From Gari tellinella (taxonomy: Eukaryota; Mollusca; Bivalvia; Cardiida; Psammobiidae), in NCBI GenBank assembly GCA_922989275.2, contig OV277864.1, positions 27,415,550-27,479,549 on the forward strand: 64,000 nucleotides of DNA, read 5' to 3'. The position numbers and the translations under genes were made by a program. The notes below the pieces were generated by a model. The model had not been told where the DNA came from, ran no database searches, and worked only from the letters and a program-made list of their open reading frames with translations. Positions within the stretch are counted from its first letter, which is position 1, and each line of letters starts with the position of its first letter. Below are positions 21,100 through 34,600 of this stretch, one piece after another.

Positions 21100-24000
21100 C
21101 GAAAAACCACTCCAGTATATGGAACCAGTAGTAAGTCATGTGATAGCCTTCCCGTGAGTCTGCCGTGAAGCATGATGGAAGAAGATCTTCTGCCGGGTTC
21201 GAGCTGTTCTTGGGTACCAGGTAGGTACCGTTCCAGGACAGGTCACATGTTGGTGGGCCCGCGTCTTCTATCACCGACGAGTGAAATATCAGCGACACTG
21301 TCTGTAAACAGAGGATGTATTGCTGAACAACAAAATACTAAATATCTCCCTCTCTACAACAACATCGAATTAGAGACAAAGAGTGTCTGTGTTGTTTGGA
21401 GGGAGTTGTTATAGGGAGGGAAATTGGCTTGCATTCGCAAACAACTTGAATCCAGGTTAGATGCCGCGTAACGCGGCGTCTGATCTAATTTAATGCGTTA
21501 CCCGTCATTATACTTTTTTCTGTCAAAATGTCCAGTATGTGACTTTGAGAAAAACATCAGACAACAATTCAAAACAGACGATATTGCAGCAGTGAAAGCG
21601 TTAGACAAATGTCTTATTTGGGGAACAGCAGCAAGCGTTGCTGTAAGGAGGAAATCGTTGTTCGGATGGTCGTTGTTGGGAGGGAGCACTGTATTTTACT
21701 GACAATGAACACTTCACTGGAATTAACAAACAGTTTGGAATCGGATCAGACTCCGAGTAGCCCGGCGACTAATTGAGAATCAGATTGTTTGACACTCGTA
21801 TCGTGGTTATTTTGTAAAACTACGAAAAATCCAAATTTAGATTAGTATATTCACATTACTACATTATTACGCGTTTTTACGCCTTTAATTTATTCCGCCA
21901 CTGAAGAAAATATTTTCGCTTTTTACAGTCATGAATATGCACCAAAGGCAATAGTTTTTATATCTCAGAAGATGGTTACTTAAAGAAGGCTGAAAGTAAA
22001 GCAAACAGAATTCTCCTTAAAGAGCATTCTGCTTTCACTTTAGCCTGCCTTGAGCAATCATTAGCTTCAAATACATACTGAAAACAAGTTAAGGGGAAAT
22101 GGTTAGTTACTGGAGTAGACTAGTGTAAGTGCAACATTCATAGTATAGAGAGGACTGGTCCCATGCCTATATCCTGCTTCAATCTGGTCAATCAAAAGCT
22201 TGAGAACAATCTTAGACTCGTCACAAACGCTTGATTTATAAGCATAGACCCGGACTACGTACGTAGTTGCAATTGTCCTTGCCAGGGCTGAGAATGCTGT
22301 ACTCTATGGGACCATGGTCACACTCCCCAACCATTATGTTCCCAGACCTCTTGCCTGGTCGTATCGTGTCTGTGGCAACTGTCTCTATACATCTACATTG
22401 GAAAATATGTCATGCAAAAATATAAAAAGTTAAATTTAAGAAATAAAACAGACGGCAATTGTTTTAAACATGACGTAACGACAGTGAGAGTGTTAATGCG
22501 GGACAAAAAGAAATCTACTACAATAGCATTATGCATAACTATTTTTTTTGCATAAACCAGTTCACTGCTGTAAGGGCCATTCTGCATATAACTATTGGTA
22601 ATGCGATAGGCCATTTCTGATTATGCTATAACCAATTCACTATTGTAAGGAGCATTCTGCATAACTACTGTTTTTGCTATAAACCTTTCACTACTGTAAG
22701 GAGCAGTCTGCATAACTACTGTTTGCTATAAACCTTTCATTACTGTAAGGAGCAGTCTGCATTACTACTGTTTTTGCTATAAACCTTTCACTACTGTAAG
22801 GAGCCGTCTGCATAATTACTGTTTTTGCTATAAACCTTTCACTACTGTAAGGAGCAGTCTGCATAACTACTGTTTGCTATAAACCTTTCATTACTGTAAG
22901 GAGCAGTCTGCATAACTACTGTTTGCTATAAACCTTTCATTACTGTAAGGAGCAGTCTGCATAACTACTGTTTGCTATAAACCTTTCATTACTGTAAGGA
23001 GCAGTCTGCATAACTACTGTTTGCTATAAACCTTTCATTACTGTAAGGAGCAGTCTGCATAACTACTGTTTTTGCTATAAATCTTTCACTACTGTAAGGA
23101 GCATTCTGCATAACTACTGTTTGCTATAAACCTTACACTACTGTAAGGAGCATTCTGCATAACTACTGTTTGCTATAAACCTTACACTACTGTAAGGAGC
23201 AGTCTGCATAACTACTGTTTGCTATAAACCTTACACTACTGTAAGGAGCATTCTGCATAACTACTGTTTTTGCTATAAACCTTTCATTACTGTCACGTGA
23301 GGGGCATTCTGCTTAACTACTGTTTTTGCTATAAACATTTCACTTCTGTTAGGGGCATTCTGCGTAACTACTGTTTTGCTATAAACCTTTCACTACTGTA
23401 AGGAGCATTCTGCATAACTACTATTTTTGCAAAAAACATTTCGCTACTGTAAGGAGCAGTCTGCATAATTACTGTTTTTGCTATAAACCTTTCACCACTG
23501 TAAGGAGCAGTCTGCATAACTACTGTTTTTGCTATAATCCTTTCACTACTGTAAGGAGCATTCTGCATAACTACTGTTTTTGCTATAAACCTTTCACTAC
23601 TGTAAGGAGCAGTCTGCATAACTACTGTTTTTGCTATAAACCTTTCACTACTGTAAGGAGCAGTCTGCATAATTACTGTTTTTGCTATAAACCTTTCACC
23701 ACTGTAAGGAGCAGTCTGCATAACTACTGTTTTTGCTATAAACCTTTCACTACTTTATGGAGCATTTTGTATAACTACTGTTTGCTATAAACCTTTCACT
23801 ACTGTATGGATCATTTTGTATAACTACTGTTTGCTATAAACCTTTCACTACTGTATGGATCATTTTGTATAACTACTGTTTGCTATAAACCTTTCACTAC
23901 TGTATGGAGCATTTTGTATAACTACTGTTTGCTATAAACCTTTCACTACTGTATGGATCATTTTGTATAACTACTGTTTGCTATAAACCTTTCACTACTG

Positions 24001-27000
24001 TATGGATCATTTTGTATAACTACTGTTTGCTATAAACCTTTCACCACTGTAAGGAGCAGTCTGCATAACTACTGTTTTTGCTATAAACCTTTCACTACTT
24101 TATGGAGCATTTTGTATAACTACTGTTTGCTATAAACCTTTCACTACTGTATGGATCATTTTGCGTCACTACTGGTTGTGCTATAAACCTTTCACTACTT
24201 TATGGAGCATTTTGTATAACTACTGTTTTTGTTATAAACCTTTCACTACTGTATGGATCATTTTGCGTCACTACTGGTTGTGCTATAAACCTTTCACTAC
24301 TGTATGGATCATTTTGCGTCACTACTGTTTTTGTTATAAACCTTTCACTACTGTATGGATCATTTTGCGTCACTACTGGTTGTGCTATAAACCTTTCACT
24401 ACTTTATGGAGCATTTTGTATAACTACTGTTTTTGTTATAAACCTTTCACTACTGTAAGGAACATTTTGTATAACTACTGTTTTTGTTATAAACCTTTCA
24501 CTACTGTATGGATCATTTTGCGTCACTACTGGTTGTGCTATAAACCTTTCACTACTTTATGGAGCATTTTGTATAACTACTGTTTTTGTTATAAACCTTT
24601 CACTACTGTAAGGAACATTCTGTATAACTACTGTTTTTGTTATAAACCTTTCACTACTGTAAGGAACATTCTGCATAACTACTGTTTTTGTTATAAACCT
24701 TTCACTACTGTATGGATCATTTTGCGTCACTACTGGTTGTGCTATAAACCTTACACTACTGTAAGGAGCAGTCTGTATAACTACTGTTTTTGTTATAAAC
24801 CTTTCACTACTGTAAGGAACATTCTGTATAACTACTGTTTTTGTTATAAACCTTTCACTACTGTAAGGAACATTCTGTATAACTACTGTTTTTGTTATAA
24901 ACCTTTCACTACTGTATGGATCATTTTGCGTCACTACTGGTTGTGCTATAAACCTTTCACTACTGTATGGATCATTTTGCGTCACTACTGGTTGTGCTAT
25001 AAACCTTTCACTACTGTAAGAAGCATTCTGCGTAACTACTGACCGTGCCATTACCATTTCATTACTGTAAGGAACATTCTTCATACTTATTGACCGCGTT
25101 ATTACCCGTTCACTACTGTAAGGAAAATCCTGCATGACTACTTGCTATGTTACAATTTATCACTACTGTAAGAGGCATTTTGCGCAACTATTGGGCCGTG
25201 TCATAACCTCTTCACTTCTATTTTTTTCACTTCTGTAAGGGGCATTCTGCATAACAACCGGATATGCTACAAGCCTATAATCCATTCACTAATGTAAGGA
25301 TCATTTTGTGTAAATACATAGTGGCCGTGCCATAAAACTTTCACCAATATAAGGAGCAGTCTACATAACTGCTTGTTATGCTATAACCCATTTACTACTG
25401 TAAGGAGCATTCTGCCAAATTACTGGCTTGCCATAACACGTTCACGGCTGTAAAGAACATTCTACATGTTATAAGCCTTTCACATATTGCATATCTATTG
25501 GATATGCTACAACTCTTTCACTACTGCAAGTAGCATTATGCATAAGCTTTGGTCGTGAAATAATTTCACTACTGTAAGGATCAGTCTTCATAACTAAGTG
25601 CCGTGCCTAAACCCTTCCACTACTGTAAGGAACATTCTACATACAGTAACTGCATGTATTGGTTATTCTGTAATATAACTCTTTCACTGCTGTAAGGAGC
25701 ATTCTACAAAACTGTTGATAATGGCATACCACTTTCACTACTGTAATGAGAATTCTACACTTTTTGGTTATGCCATAACCCTTTCTCTACTGTAAGGAGC
25801 ATGCTATATTCCTTTTCACTACTGTTGGTAACATTCTACATTACTATCATTCTGACGAATATGTTCATGTCTGTAAGGAGTGTTTTGATCATATCATAAC
25901 CCTTTCACCACTGTAATATCATCTGATTATATAAAATTAAATTATTATAAACAATTAAGTTAATCTAATTTTATATTTTATATTTTGGCATTATGACTAC
26001 AGAAACATCAATACGAGTGTCTAACAAGTTGGATCCTGGTCAGTCTACGCGTCTGTCCAGGGCTTTAATAATATGTATTTAGGCTTTGCCTATGGACGGA
26101 AAAAAGCAAAATTGTACTACTGAAAACGGAATAGATCTATCGCCAGTGTGTGATCAGCGCTCTTGTATCAGTTCGTTGTGTATTCCAGATCACACTCGAG
26201 GCTACGCCTCTCGTGACTGAGATCCTGATTTCACAACCGACTCGAACTTTTATTATAAACCTAAATTGTTTGGGACAAGATCTATATGTTGTTACCCAAT
26301 AATCAAATAGATATATAAGCACCCGTGTATACAATCATGTTAAAAGTTAAAACTCCTCCGTACAGCTATATTATAATATGTATTTAGGCTTTGCCTATGG
26401 ACGGAAAAAAGCAAAATTGTATTAATGAAAACGGAATAGATCTATCGCCAGTGTGTGATCAGCGCTCTTGTATCAGTTCGTTGTGTATTACAGATCACAG
26501 TCGAGGCTACGCCTCTCGTGACTGAGATCTGGATTACGCAACCGACTCGAACTTTTATTATAAACCTAAATTGTTTGGGACAAGATCTAGATATGTTGTT
26601 ACCCAATAATCAAATAGATATATAAGCACCCGTGTATACAATGTTAAAAGTTAAAACTCCTCCATACAGCTATATTATCAGGGCTGCCATTTCTCCGGAT
26701 TTTTCCTAAATCTCCGGATTTTTCCCCAGGTTATGGTAGCTTAAAGCAGGCTGAAAGTAAAGCAGAATGCGCCATAAGGCGCATTCTGCTTTACTTCCAG
26801 TCTGCTTTAAGTAGTCACATGCCAACAAAACTAGAAATTGGCTATTGGGTAAAGGTACGATTCGTAAAAATCGCGCTTGAAAAAATGCATATTTGGAAAT
26901 CTTAGGATTTTTCGTTTCAACTTATGGCAGCCCTGTATTATAATGCAATCTGAAACTATTTTTGGAAGTCGTATGACCTCCAATAATGACGTCATTATTT

Positions 27001-29195
27001 ATATTGATGAAGTATGGTAAATCCGTTATTTTTATCGGTTCGATTGAGAAGTAGCTTTTTGCAAATAACGTTCATTTTTAGCGTTAAAGGGTATGAATTG
27101 AACTGTTTGAAAGTTTGTCATTTGGAGGAAATCATTACAAGTGAGTGTTGTGGGTTATTCATTCTTAAAAATGGTTGAAAAATATCACCGAAATCGGGAA
27201 TTCCGAAACGTCACGCACAACTCTTGGTAAAAGCCGTGACGTCATCATCCAAGATGTCAGCCCCCATGTTTTTTAGTTGCCTAGTTTTGAGGAAATTATT
27301 CACGCGCAAATCAAACACTTTTCAAAGTCTGTCAGTGATTAAATAGAATTGGAATACCTTTGATTTTAACATGCATTACTTAAGAACGGAAACAAGGCAA
27401 GCCTTTTTTCCGTATAATGCAATCTGAAACTATTTTTGGAAGTCATATGACCACCAATAATGACGTCATTATTTATATTGATGACGTATTGGTAATCCGT
27501 TATTTAAATCGGTTCGATTGAGAAGTAGCTTTTTACAAATAACGTTCATTTTTAAATTAACGTTAAAGGGTATGAATTGAACTGTTTGAAATTTTGTCAT
27601 TTGGAGTAAATCATTACAAGTGAGTGTTGTGGGCTAGATCTATTCATTCTTAAAATGGTTTAAAAATATCACCGAAATCGGGAATTCCGAAACGTCACGC
27701 ACAACTCTTCGTTAAAGCCGTGACGTCGTCATCCAAGATGTCAGCCCACATGTTTTGTAGTTGCCTAGTTTTGAGGAAATTATTCACGCGCAAATCAAAC
27801 ACTTTTCAAAGTCTGTCAGTGATTGAATAGAATTGGAATACCTTTGATTTTATCATGCATTACTTAAGAACGGAAAAAAGGCAAGCCCTTTTTCCGTATT
27901 AAGCATCCACTCATTTCAGACTGCAAACGAGTTTCCTATAACTCTTAATCAGTAAAGACAGGAAACGTAAAGGTGTCAATGGCGCTTACAACTAATATGT
28001 ATTTAGGCTTTGCCTATGGACGGAAAAAAGCAAAATTGTACTAATGAAAACGGAATAGATCTAGCTCCAGTGTGTGATCAGCGCTCTTGTATCAGTTCGT
28101 TGTGTATTCCAGATCACACTCGAGGCTACGCCCTCTCGTGACTGAGATCTGGATTACACAACCGACTCGAACTTTTATTATAAACCTAAATTGTTTGGGA
28201 CAAGATCTATATGTTGTTACCCAATAATCAAATAGATAATAAATAAAGTGTATACAATGTTAAAAGTTAAAACTCCTCCGTACAGCTATATTATCAGGGC
28301 TGCCATTTCTCCGGATTTTTCCTAAATTTCCGGATTTTCCCCCAGGTTATGGTAGCTTAAAGCACGCTGAAAGTAAAGCGGAATGCGCCATTAGGCGCAT
28401 TCTTTTACTTCCAGTCTGCTTTAAGTAGTCACATGCCAACAAAACTAGAAATCGGCTATTGGGTAAAGGTACGATTCGTAAAATCGCGCTTGAAAAATGC
28501 ATATTTGGAAATCTTAGGTTTTTTCATTTCAACCAAGTTATTAGATGGCAGTCCTGTATTATAATGCAATATGAAACTATTTTTTGAAGTCATATGACCA
28601 CCGATAATGACGTCATTATTTATATTGATGACGTGTTAGTAATCCGTTATTTTTATCGGTTCGATTGAGAAGTAGCTTTTTGCGAATAACGTTCATTTTT
28701 AGCGTTAAAGGGTTTGAAATTTTGTCATTTTGGAGGAAATCAGTACAAGTGAGTTGTGGGTTTTTCATTCTTAAACTGGTTTAAAAAATATCACCGAAAT
28801 CGGGAATTCCGAAACGTCACGCACACCTCTTCGTAAAAGCCGTGACGTCATCATCCAAGATGTCAGCCCCCATGTTTTGTAGTTGCCTAGTTTTGAGGAA
28901 ATTATTCACGCGCAAATCAAACACTTTTCAAAGTCTGTCAGTGATTGAATAGAATTGGAATACCTTTGATTTTATCACGCATTACTTAAGAACGGAAAAA
29001 AGGCAAGCCTTTTTTCCGTATTAGTGAAGGGTTTACAATGTTTTTGTGTACTCACCCAGGCGGATCCGCCCATGTGTCGTTAACGGTCAATAGGAATCTT
29101 ACTCCTGATATTTTACGGATTTTCCCGGAACTGTCTGCACACAAAGCTGTTGTTAAAATGAGGCACAAAACTGACACTGTGTTTAAAGTCCCCAT
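21095..29195 (-). CDS. small secreted protein, unrecognised family, tandem copy 2
   Basis: Minus-strand exons: 29195-29056, 22392-22263, 21301-21095. They join (phases 2 and 0) to 158 residues. The signal peptide is MGTLNTVSVLCLILTTALCA. The mature chain begins DSSGKIRKISGVRFLL and TVNDTWADPPG, continues in exon 2 with CIETVATDTIRPGKRS, GECDHGPIEYS and SPGKDNCNY, and ends in exon 3 with PPTCDLSWNGTYLVP, LLPSCFTADSREG and an aromatic tail YYWFHILEWFFE. It has five cysteines in the mature chain and sequons NDT, NYT (across the exon 2/3 joint), NGT and NSS. Donors are GTGAGT and GTACGT. Intron 1 is 6.7 kb because it holds the minisatellite and a duplicated DNA element. No known domain is recognised. 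The family may be extracellular or in body fluid, but no function can be stated. Confidence 0.85.
21848..22106. mobile_element. TTAA-1 MITE, decayed ends
   Basis: ACATTATTACGCGTTTTTACGCC at the left, core hairpin GAATTCTCCTTAAAGAGC and AAGGGGAAATGGTTAG at the right. It lies in intron 2 of copy 2. Confidence 0.6.
22545..25920. repeat. minisatellite, about 65 copies of a 49-51-bp unit
   Basis: The unit reads CACTACTGTAAGGAGCATTC, TGCATAACTACTG, TTTTTGCTATAAACCTTT. Units with TTTTTG are 51 bp and those with TTTG are 49 bp. Blocks of subvariants (AAGGAGCAGTCTG, ATGGATCATTTTG with GCGTCACTACTGG) are locally homogenised. From about 25050 the units decay. Where the period is 51, multiple of three, long open frames appear on both strands (24161-25042 plus, 25135-24557 minus) as 17-residue repeats. 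These are not believed to be genes. Confidence 0.93.
26679..26935. mobile_element. CAG-2 MITE containing a TTAA-1 core
   Basis: CAGGGCTGCCAT at the left and ATGGCAGCCCTG at the right, with TATTAT repeated just outside both ends. Inside sits a TTAA-1-type hairpin (GCTTAAAGCAGGCTGAAAGT). Confidence 0.75.
28295..28556. mobile_element. CAG-2 MITE containing a TTAA-1 core, second copy
   Basis: Same structure and same flanks as 26679-26935, so it was copied with its host module. The core hairpin apex is partly lost (GCGCATTCTTTTACTTCC). Confidence 0.75.
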
Positions 29196-29358
29196 TTTTA
29201 CAATGTTTTCCTGATTACTGGTGAAGATTTCGAAATGATAAGAACGATAATCTACAGGTCAGATGAAAGAGTTCAGTAGACTTACTGTCAAGGACGAGGA
29301 ATACGAGTTACAGGACACAGGTGCTGTTAACCTCTTCTCTGCTATGACGTCATCTGCT

Positions 29359-29604
29359 TTAACTCATTATCTCCTGACACTTCCAATAGACGATTTTAGT
29401 TTGCATGACTTGTCCATTTTAGGCTATTTAAGGTTGTTTTTGTAATAAATTGCAAAATGACAAACAGTGACGTCCCTGATCAGAGGGCTCCCGTAGGAGC
29501 CCGCTGATCAGGAACGTCACTGTTTGCATAGGACAAGTGTACTCCTCACAAGTACACATTTGGTAAAAGACGCTTATATACCTCACTAGGGTTCAATGGG
29601 TTAA
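29359..29604. mobile_element. TTAA-2 MITE upstream of copy 2
   Basis: TTAACTCATTATC at the left and AGGGTTCAATGGGTTAA at the right enclose the hairpin AGGGCTCCCGTAGGAGCC. It starts 164 bases upstream of the copy 2 start codon. The matching place upstream of copy 3 reads CTGCTTTTAACTGG without it. Confidence 0.75.
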
Positions 29605-30518
29605 ACAACTGTCCGTTTATTTCTAAGCTCAATTTTTGGTGAATATTGACTGAAATCAGTTTGAAACTTAATTGGGCGCTGCACTACACGTACAGCGTCT
29701 GATCAAGGTTCGAACATTTTGTAAGTAACCAATATCCTTGGGTAAGGCAGCAAAGAAGTTGATATACAAATCACGCAGGCTTTAATAGCACTACACTCCG
29801 CGAATATTACCAAATACAATAATTCAAAGCATTTTTATTCAGTTTGCACATATTGTCACAAAGTTTTCATTAATCCAAGGTATATAAATTATGCTATTAA
29901 GCTTGATTAAAGATTTTTAAGGCTGCTTAATGTTTTCTAACATGTACCAAAAACTAACATACCAAAAATTATTGACAGTTTATATATTAATCTAAATCGG
30001 TTACTGATAAACCTCAAGCAGCTAGAATCTTGATAGGAACAAGGCACTGATTTTTTTTGTCAGATTGGACTTTATCTCAATAATCATGTAGCATATGCTT
30101 ATGAGACTTGGACATTGAACTCAGAACTGGGTAGTAGAACACACTCTCTAGAGATAAGATGCTATAGAAGGTATCTTAAAATCTCCTACAAATACAACAT
30201 TACCAATAAAGAGGTCTGCAGTCAGGTTCAAGGGCAGATTGGCCCTACGTAGAACTTCTCACTACAGTGAAGAAAAGGGAGTGGACATATATAGTATGGA
30301 CATGTCCCCCGCTCATCAGGCCTCGCCAAGACAATACTCTGGACAGTGAACAGTTAATGAGACAAGAAGGTGTGGACGTTAAAAAACAGATACATTGTGA
30401 AGATAACGTCAAAGAGTGAACATAATTGGGTTTTACAGCAAGGACTAAATGGGGAGAAATTGTCATGAAGTCAGCTGAAATTCCCCAACGACCGTTCAGG
30501 CTACGAGACAAGTAAATG

Positions 30519-30864
30519 CAGGGCTACCATAACTTGCCAAAAAATACCTAAGATTTCCGCATTTTCAAGCTCGATGTTATGTTAGGAAGCGTACCTCTAA
30601 CCCTTTCGCTGCCAGTCTCTATAACACTAACTTTATATATGCAAACAGTTAAGATCCAGATCAGATGCCGCGTAACGCGGCGTCTGATCTGGATCTAAAC
30701 TGTTCAAGGACACTCATATCAATGTTTTCTAAATAAAAAGGGCATAACAAGCCAATTTTTAAAAGTAAGAGCAGAAATCTGAAGATTTCGGAAAAATCCG
30801 TAGGTCCGGAGATATTAAAAAAAATCCGAAGATTTCGGGAAAATCCGGAGATATGGCAGCCATA
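30519..30864. mobile_element. CAG-2 MITE with a GATCC-type hairpin core
   Basis: GCAGGGCTACCATAACTTGCC at the left and GGAGATATGGCAGCC at the right. The hairpin inside is ATCAGATGCCGCGTAACGCG and its complement, a different core from that in the CAG-2 copies at 26679 and 28295. Confidence 0.6.
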
Positions 30865-31301
30865 ATTGAAAGATGCTTCATCAAAAATTGACCGTTTGGC
30901 TGTATCATATATGATTAGTTAAAGGGATAGACAAAGAATGTCAATAAGAAAAGTGGATATGCACGACTTTACAATAACAGTGGACCTTATAGGCTATTGA
31001 ACAGCTGAATAATAACATTTCGGGCATTTATATATATATATATATATACATTGTATTCGTAAAAGAAATGGAAATGTCCTGTAATCAGTCTTAAATGAAT
31101 GTAATAATTCTAATAAATATCTACATGTAGTTTTAATCAATATACCCCTGGAACTTCAGATAGCCAATGCTATATTTACAATTTATTGCAAAATGACAAA
31201 CAGTGCAGATCCTGTTCAGGTTTCTCCTTTAGGGGCCCTGTACTTGTTACATACTGTTTGCACAGGACAAAAATACTCTTCAAAGTTGCATTGGGAGCAA
31301 T

Positions 31302-31494
31302 TTTACAATTAGTCCGCCACCAAAAATGTCATTTTTAAGGTCAGGTTAATGTCACAAGAAATGGCAAGATTAATGTTTCAATAGATGGCCAGTTAATGTC
31401 TACGAAAATACCAAAAAGAAATGCGGACAGATTGTAAAGTTTACCCTAACCCTAAGTTCCTAACCCTAGGTTTTGGTGGCGGACTAATTGTAAA
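31302..31494. mobile_element. short DNA element with 24-base perfect inverted ends
   Basis: TTTACAATTAGTCCGCCACC plus AAAA at the left is mirrored exactly at the right. The inside has TTAATGTC steps and no coding. It lies 128 bases beyond the end of copy 3. Confidence 0.75.
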
Positions 31495-31620
31495 CCCTAG
31501 CCTTGCACTGTTTGTGAATGACGCATATACTCGCCATTAGGGTTCAGTGAGCTTATGTTAACACATGCATAATGTTTAGAAAATTAAATGACAAAAGGTC
31601 TCTTGAAAATGTTTCATTAT

Positions 31621-31626
31621 TTTATT
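31621..31626 (-). terminator. poly(A) signal overlapping copy 3 stop codon
   Basis: The same GAATAAAA arrangement as copy 2: the stop TAA lies inside AATAAA. Confidence 0.65.
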
Positions 31627-34600
31627 CGAAAAACCACTCCAGTATATGGAACCAGTAGTAAGTCATGTGATAGCCTTCCCGTGAGTCTGCCGTGAAACAT
31701 GAAGGTAGAAGATCTTGTTCCGGTTTCCAGCCGTTCTTGGGTACCAGGTAGGTACCGTTCCAGGAGAGGTCACAGGTTGGAGGGCTCGCGTCTTCTATCA
31801 CTGAGGAGTGGAATATCAGCGAGACAGTCTGTAGACAGAGAACAACAAAAATACTACAATATACATGTATTTCACTGGCAATGATTCCCCCTCACTGACA
31901 TTTATCAACAGTTTGGAATAAGATCAGGCTATGAAAAACTGGGTGACTGATTAGGAATCACACTGTTTGACACTTGTGTTCAGTGATAACTTAGTCAAAC
32001 TTTGAAGAATCGAAATTTATAATATTAAACCGATTACTCCTTAATACGATGTTAAGTTATTTCTCCACTGATGAAAATAGTTCCATTCTATACAGTCATT
32101 AATATGTACCATAGAAAATATTTCTTAGACATATAACCTAGCAGATGGTAGCTTAACACATTCAATCCTAGACGAGTATATTCGTCATTTATAAACAGTG
32201 TACCTGTGAGAATTTCACTTGTCCCATGCAAATAGTATAATTATATAGACCTTGATCAGAGGGTTCCTTAAAGAGCCCTCTGGTCAAGGTCTATATTGTT
32301 TGTCATTTTGAAATATACTGTTAAAATCATCCCTAAATACAGTCCTACACTTTACTGTAAGTTTGCCAAAGTTTCCTTAGTGTTAGGCCTTTTCAGCGGA
32401 GCATGAATCTCATGCTCTTACATACAGTAATGGGTAGGACTGACTAGTCAAAATTGGACTAGACTTATTTTGAAATTGGAAATTTCAATTAAAAGTTTAT
32501 TTATTTATTTATTATATCCGAGTTTTGCGTTCAAATGCGCTTGACATGAAATTATTTATATCTAAATGTATAAAAAAGGTCGTTTGCAGTTCAAAAAAAC
32601 ACGATAAATCTTAGATGATTTTAAAACTAGTGGACGTATTTAAATGAAATTTTGCATACACTTATGATGTGCCTATACCAACTCTGACAAGGAAATTCAG
32701 AATTTTCGATAGTCTGACTAAAAACTTTTCTTCTTTGTTTTATATAAATTTTGTGTCGCTGAAAATGGTCAATTACGTAGGGTGTTATTGGCTATTACCT
32801 TGATCACATTTGTTTATATGTTTATATCCCCGGGTAAAATCCCGTGCTAGTTGCTTCTGTCTAAAAGGTGAATCCCGTGCTGATATTGGTTGTTTAGTTG
32901 TACAAGATTAGTTGTGAGGCCCCATTACATTTTACTAGCTCTTCAACAGGAATATAGAGACTTGCATTACTTTTCAAACCGAAGCTCTAATATTTCTACA
33001 TAACACAGAGCTCCAGATAAGAGAGAGTAAATTGAACAAGTCCAACATTTTCTCACTCGTTTCAGCACCAAATCCTATGGTGTGACTACTCATTAGACTC
33101 GTCTCGAAGAGACGGTTCTAATGAGTAGTCACACCATAGGGCTTAATTCAGAAATTAAAATTTTAGTTATCGAAACATTCTCCTTATCTGGAGCCCTGAT
33201 ACAGTGGAGAAAACGTTATTCTTTTCCAATAAACGCGTTTACGCTAAACCTATGATATCAATTACAAACAGTTTGGAGCCAGATCAGAAGCCAGGTAACC
33301 CGGCTCCAAACTGTTTGCCACTCAGATTAAAAAACAATAATTAGAAATGTCAAAAAATGGTAATTTCCTACATTTTAGCGATTTGCGTTTGCATTTCGTT
33401 TGCGTTTAAACGGGAAAGAGTAACGTTTTCTCCACTGTAATATGTTCTAGTTGTATTGCAGTACGTTTACGTTACGTTTCGTTTCCTTTAAACGATGATA
33501 TAATAAAGGTTTTCGAACTGCTCTGGAAACATTCTGTTGAAAACTTGATAATGGTAAGTTGGTGTAGATCATCTGGTATGGACATGTCTCTGCTCACATT
33601 TAGTTTAATATTTTGCATTTTGTTGATAAAACTTTCATATGAGTGGCACATGGTTCGGATCCTATTTAGATAGGAAATGGCTCCGGTGTCCGATCAGGAT
33701 CCAACATGTTCGCAAATTACATTATGGTCGGTTAATACGTTTAACGTACCCCAGTCGGGGCCTCGTTTGGTCAGTTGAAAACTACTATGGTATGCGATAG
33801 TTTAACGGTGAGGCGTTAGATAGGCTGTTGAAAAACTTGAAATCACCCTTCGGAAAAGTGTCCCTTAGAAGTGTAAACTTTTTATAGAAGTTATGAATAA
33901 AACTTTTTTATTACGAAGAGAAAAATATTGTTCTTTTTTGTTAGAGTTGGTATAGGTATATCATAAATCTATGCAAAATTCCATTTGTCTACGTTGTCTT
34001 GTTGTGGAGATATTTGAAAATCATCGTGTTTTTTTTAACTGCAAACGACCTATACCTACAAAGCGAGAAAAGACAAATAACTACATTCACAATAAAAACA
34101 TGTATGATAAATTATGGAGTTACATGAAAACATGGACATTCTTTCAATATTATTACTAAGATTATAAAATTGTTATACATGTAGTTAGATTGTAAAGTCA
34201 ACTTTAAAACTTTAAAATGAGTCAAATAATTAAAAGGTCAATGGCATGATTAAAAAATAGTGATTTTTTGTTGTTGATTTTTTTTTCAGTGTAGAGCCGG
34301 CGAGTAGTTCACAAATCGTTTAACGAAAGTTTAAAACAATACTCTCCGTGTTGTTTTGTTGAGTATTCACGGTATAATCCATGGCTGAGTTACAACCTTA
34401 ATTTATAAAAGATAAAGATAAAACTGTCGAAGAAAAGTTCCAGTGGTGAATGGGGGTAAAGTCGTTTCCTGAACTACGTTCGATGATAACACCTAGTCAG
34501 GCAGTTTGAATACAAAAATAATGCTTTGTGCATACCTGCTTTCTGTGAAGCGTCTCATGTGAGGCTCAACTGTTATATCTGATAGTGTGATTAGAAATAA

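Larger units (their letters stand above)
26068..29023. mobile_element. duplicated DNA element cluster with CGGAAAAAAG(G)C ends
   Basis: The left module starts ATGTATTTAGGCTTTGCCTA followed by TGGACGGAAAAAAGC, at 26070, 26371 and 27991. The right module ends GGCAAGCCTTTTTTCCGTAT, near 27415, 27898 and 29022. Modules in order: left (26068-26370), left plus CAG-2 (26371-26936), right (26937-27416), right again (27417-27900), left plus CAG-2 (27991-28558), right (28559-29023). No transposase frame is visible. The cluster stops 32 bases before the exon 1 donor of copy 2. Confidence 0.75.

Noticed and set aside
24161..25135. Long open frames on both strands (293 and 192 codons) over the minisatellite
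   Set aside because: The 51-bp period is a multiple of three, so any stop-free unit gives a repeated 17-residue frame on either strand. There is no start context, splice site or protein-like domain.
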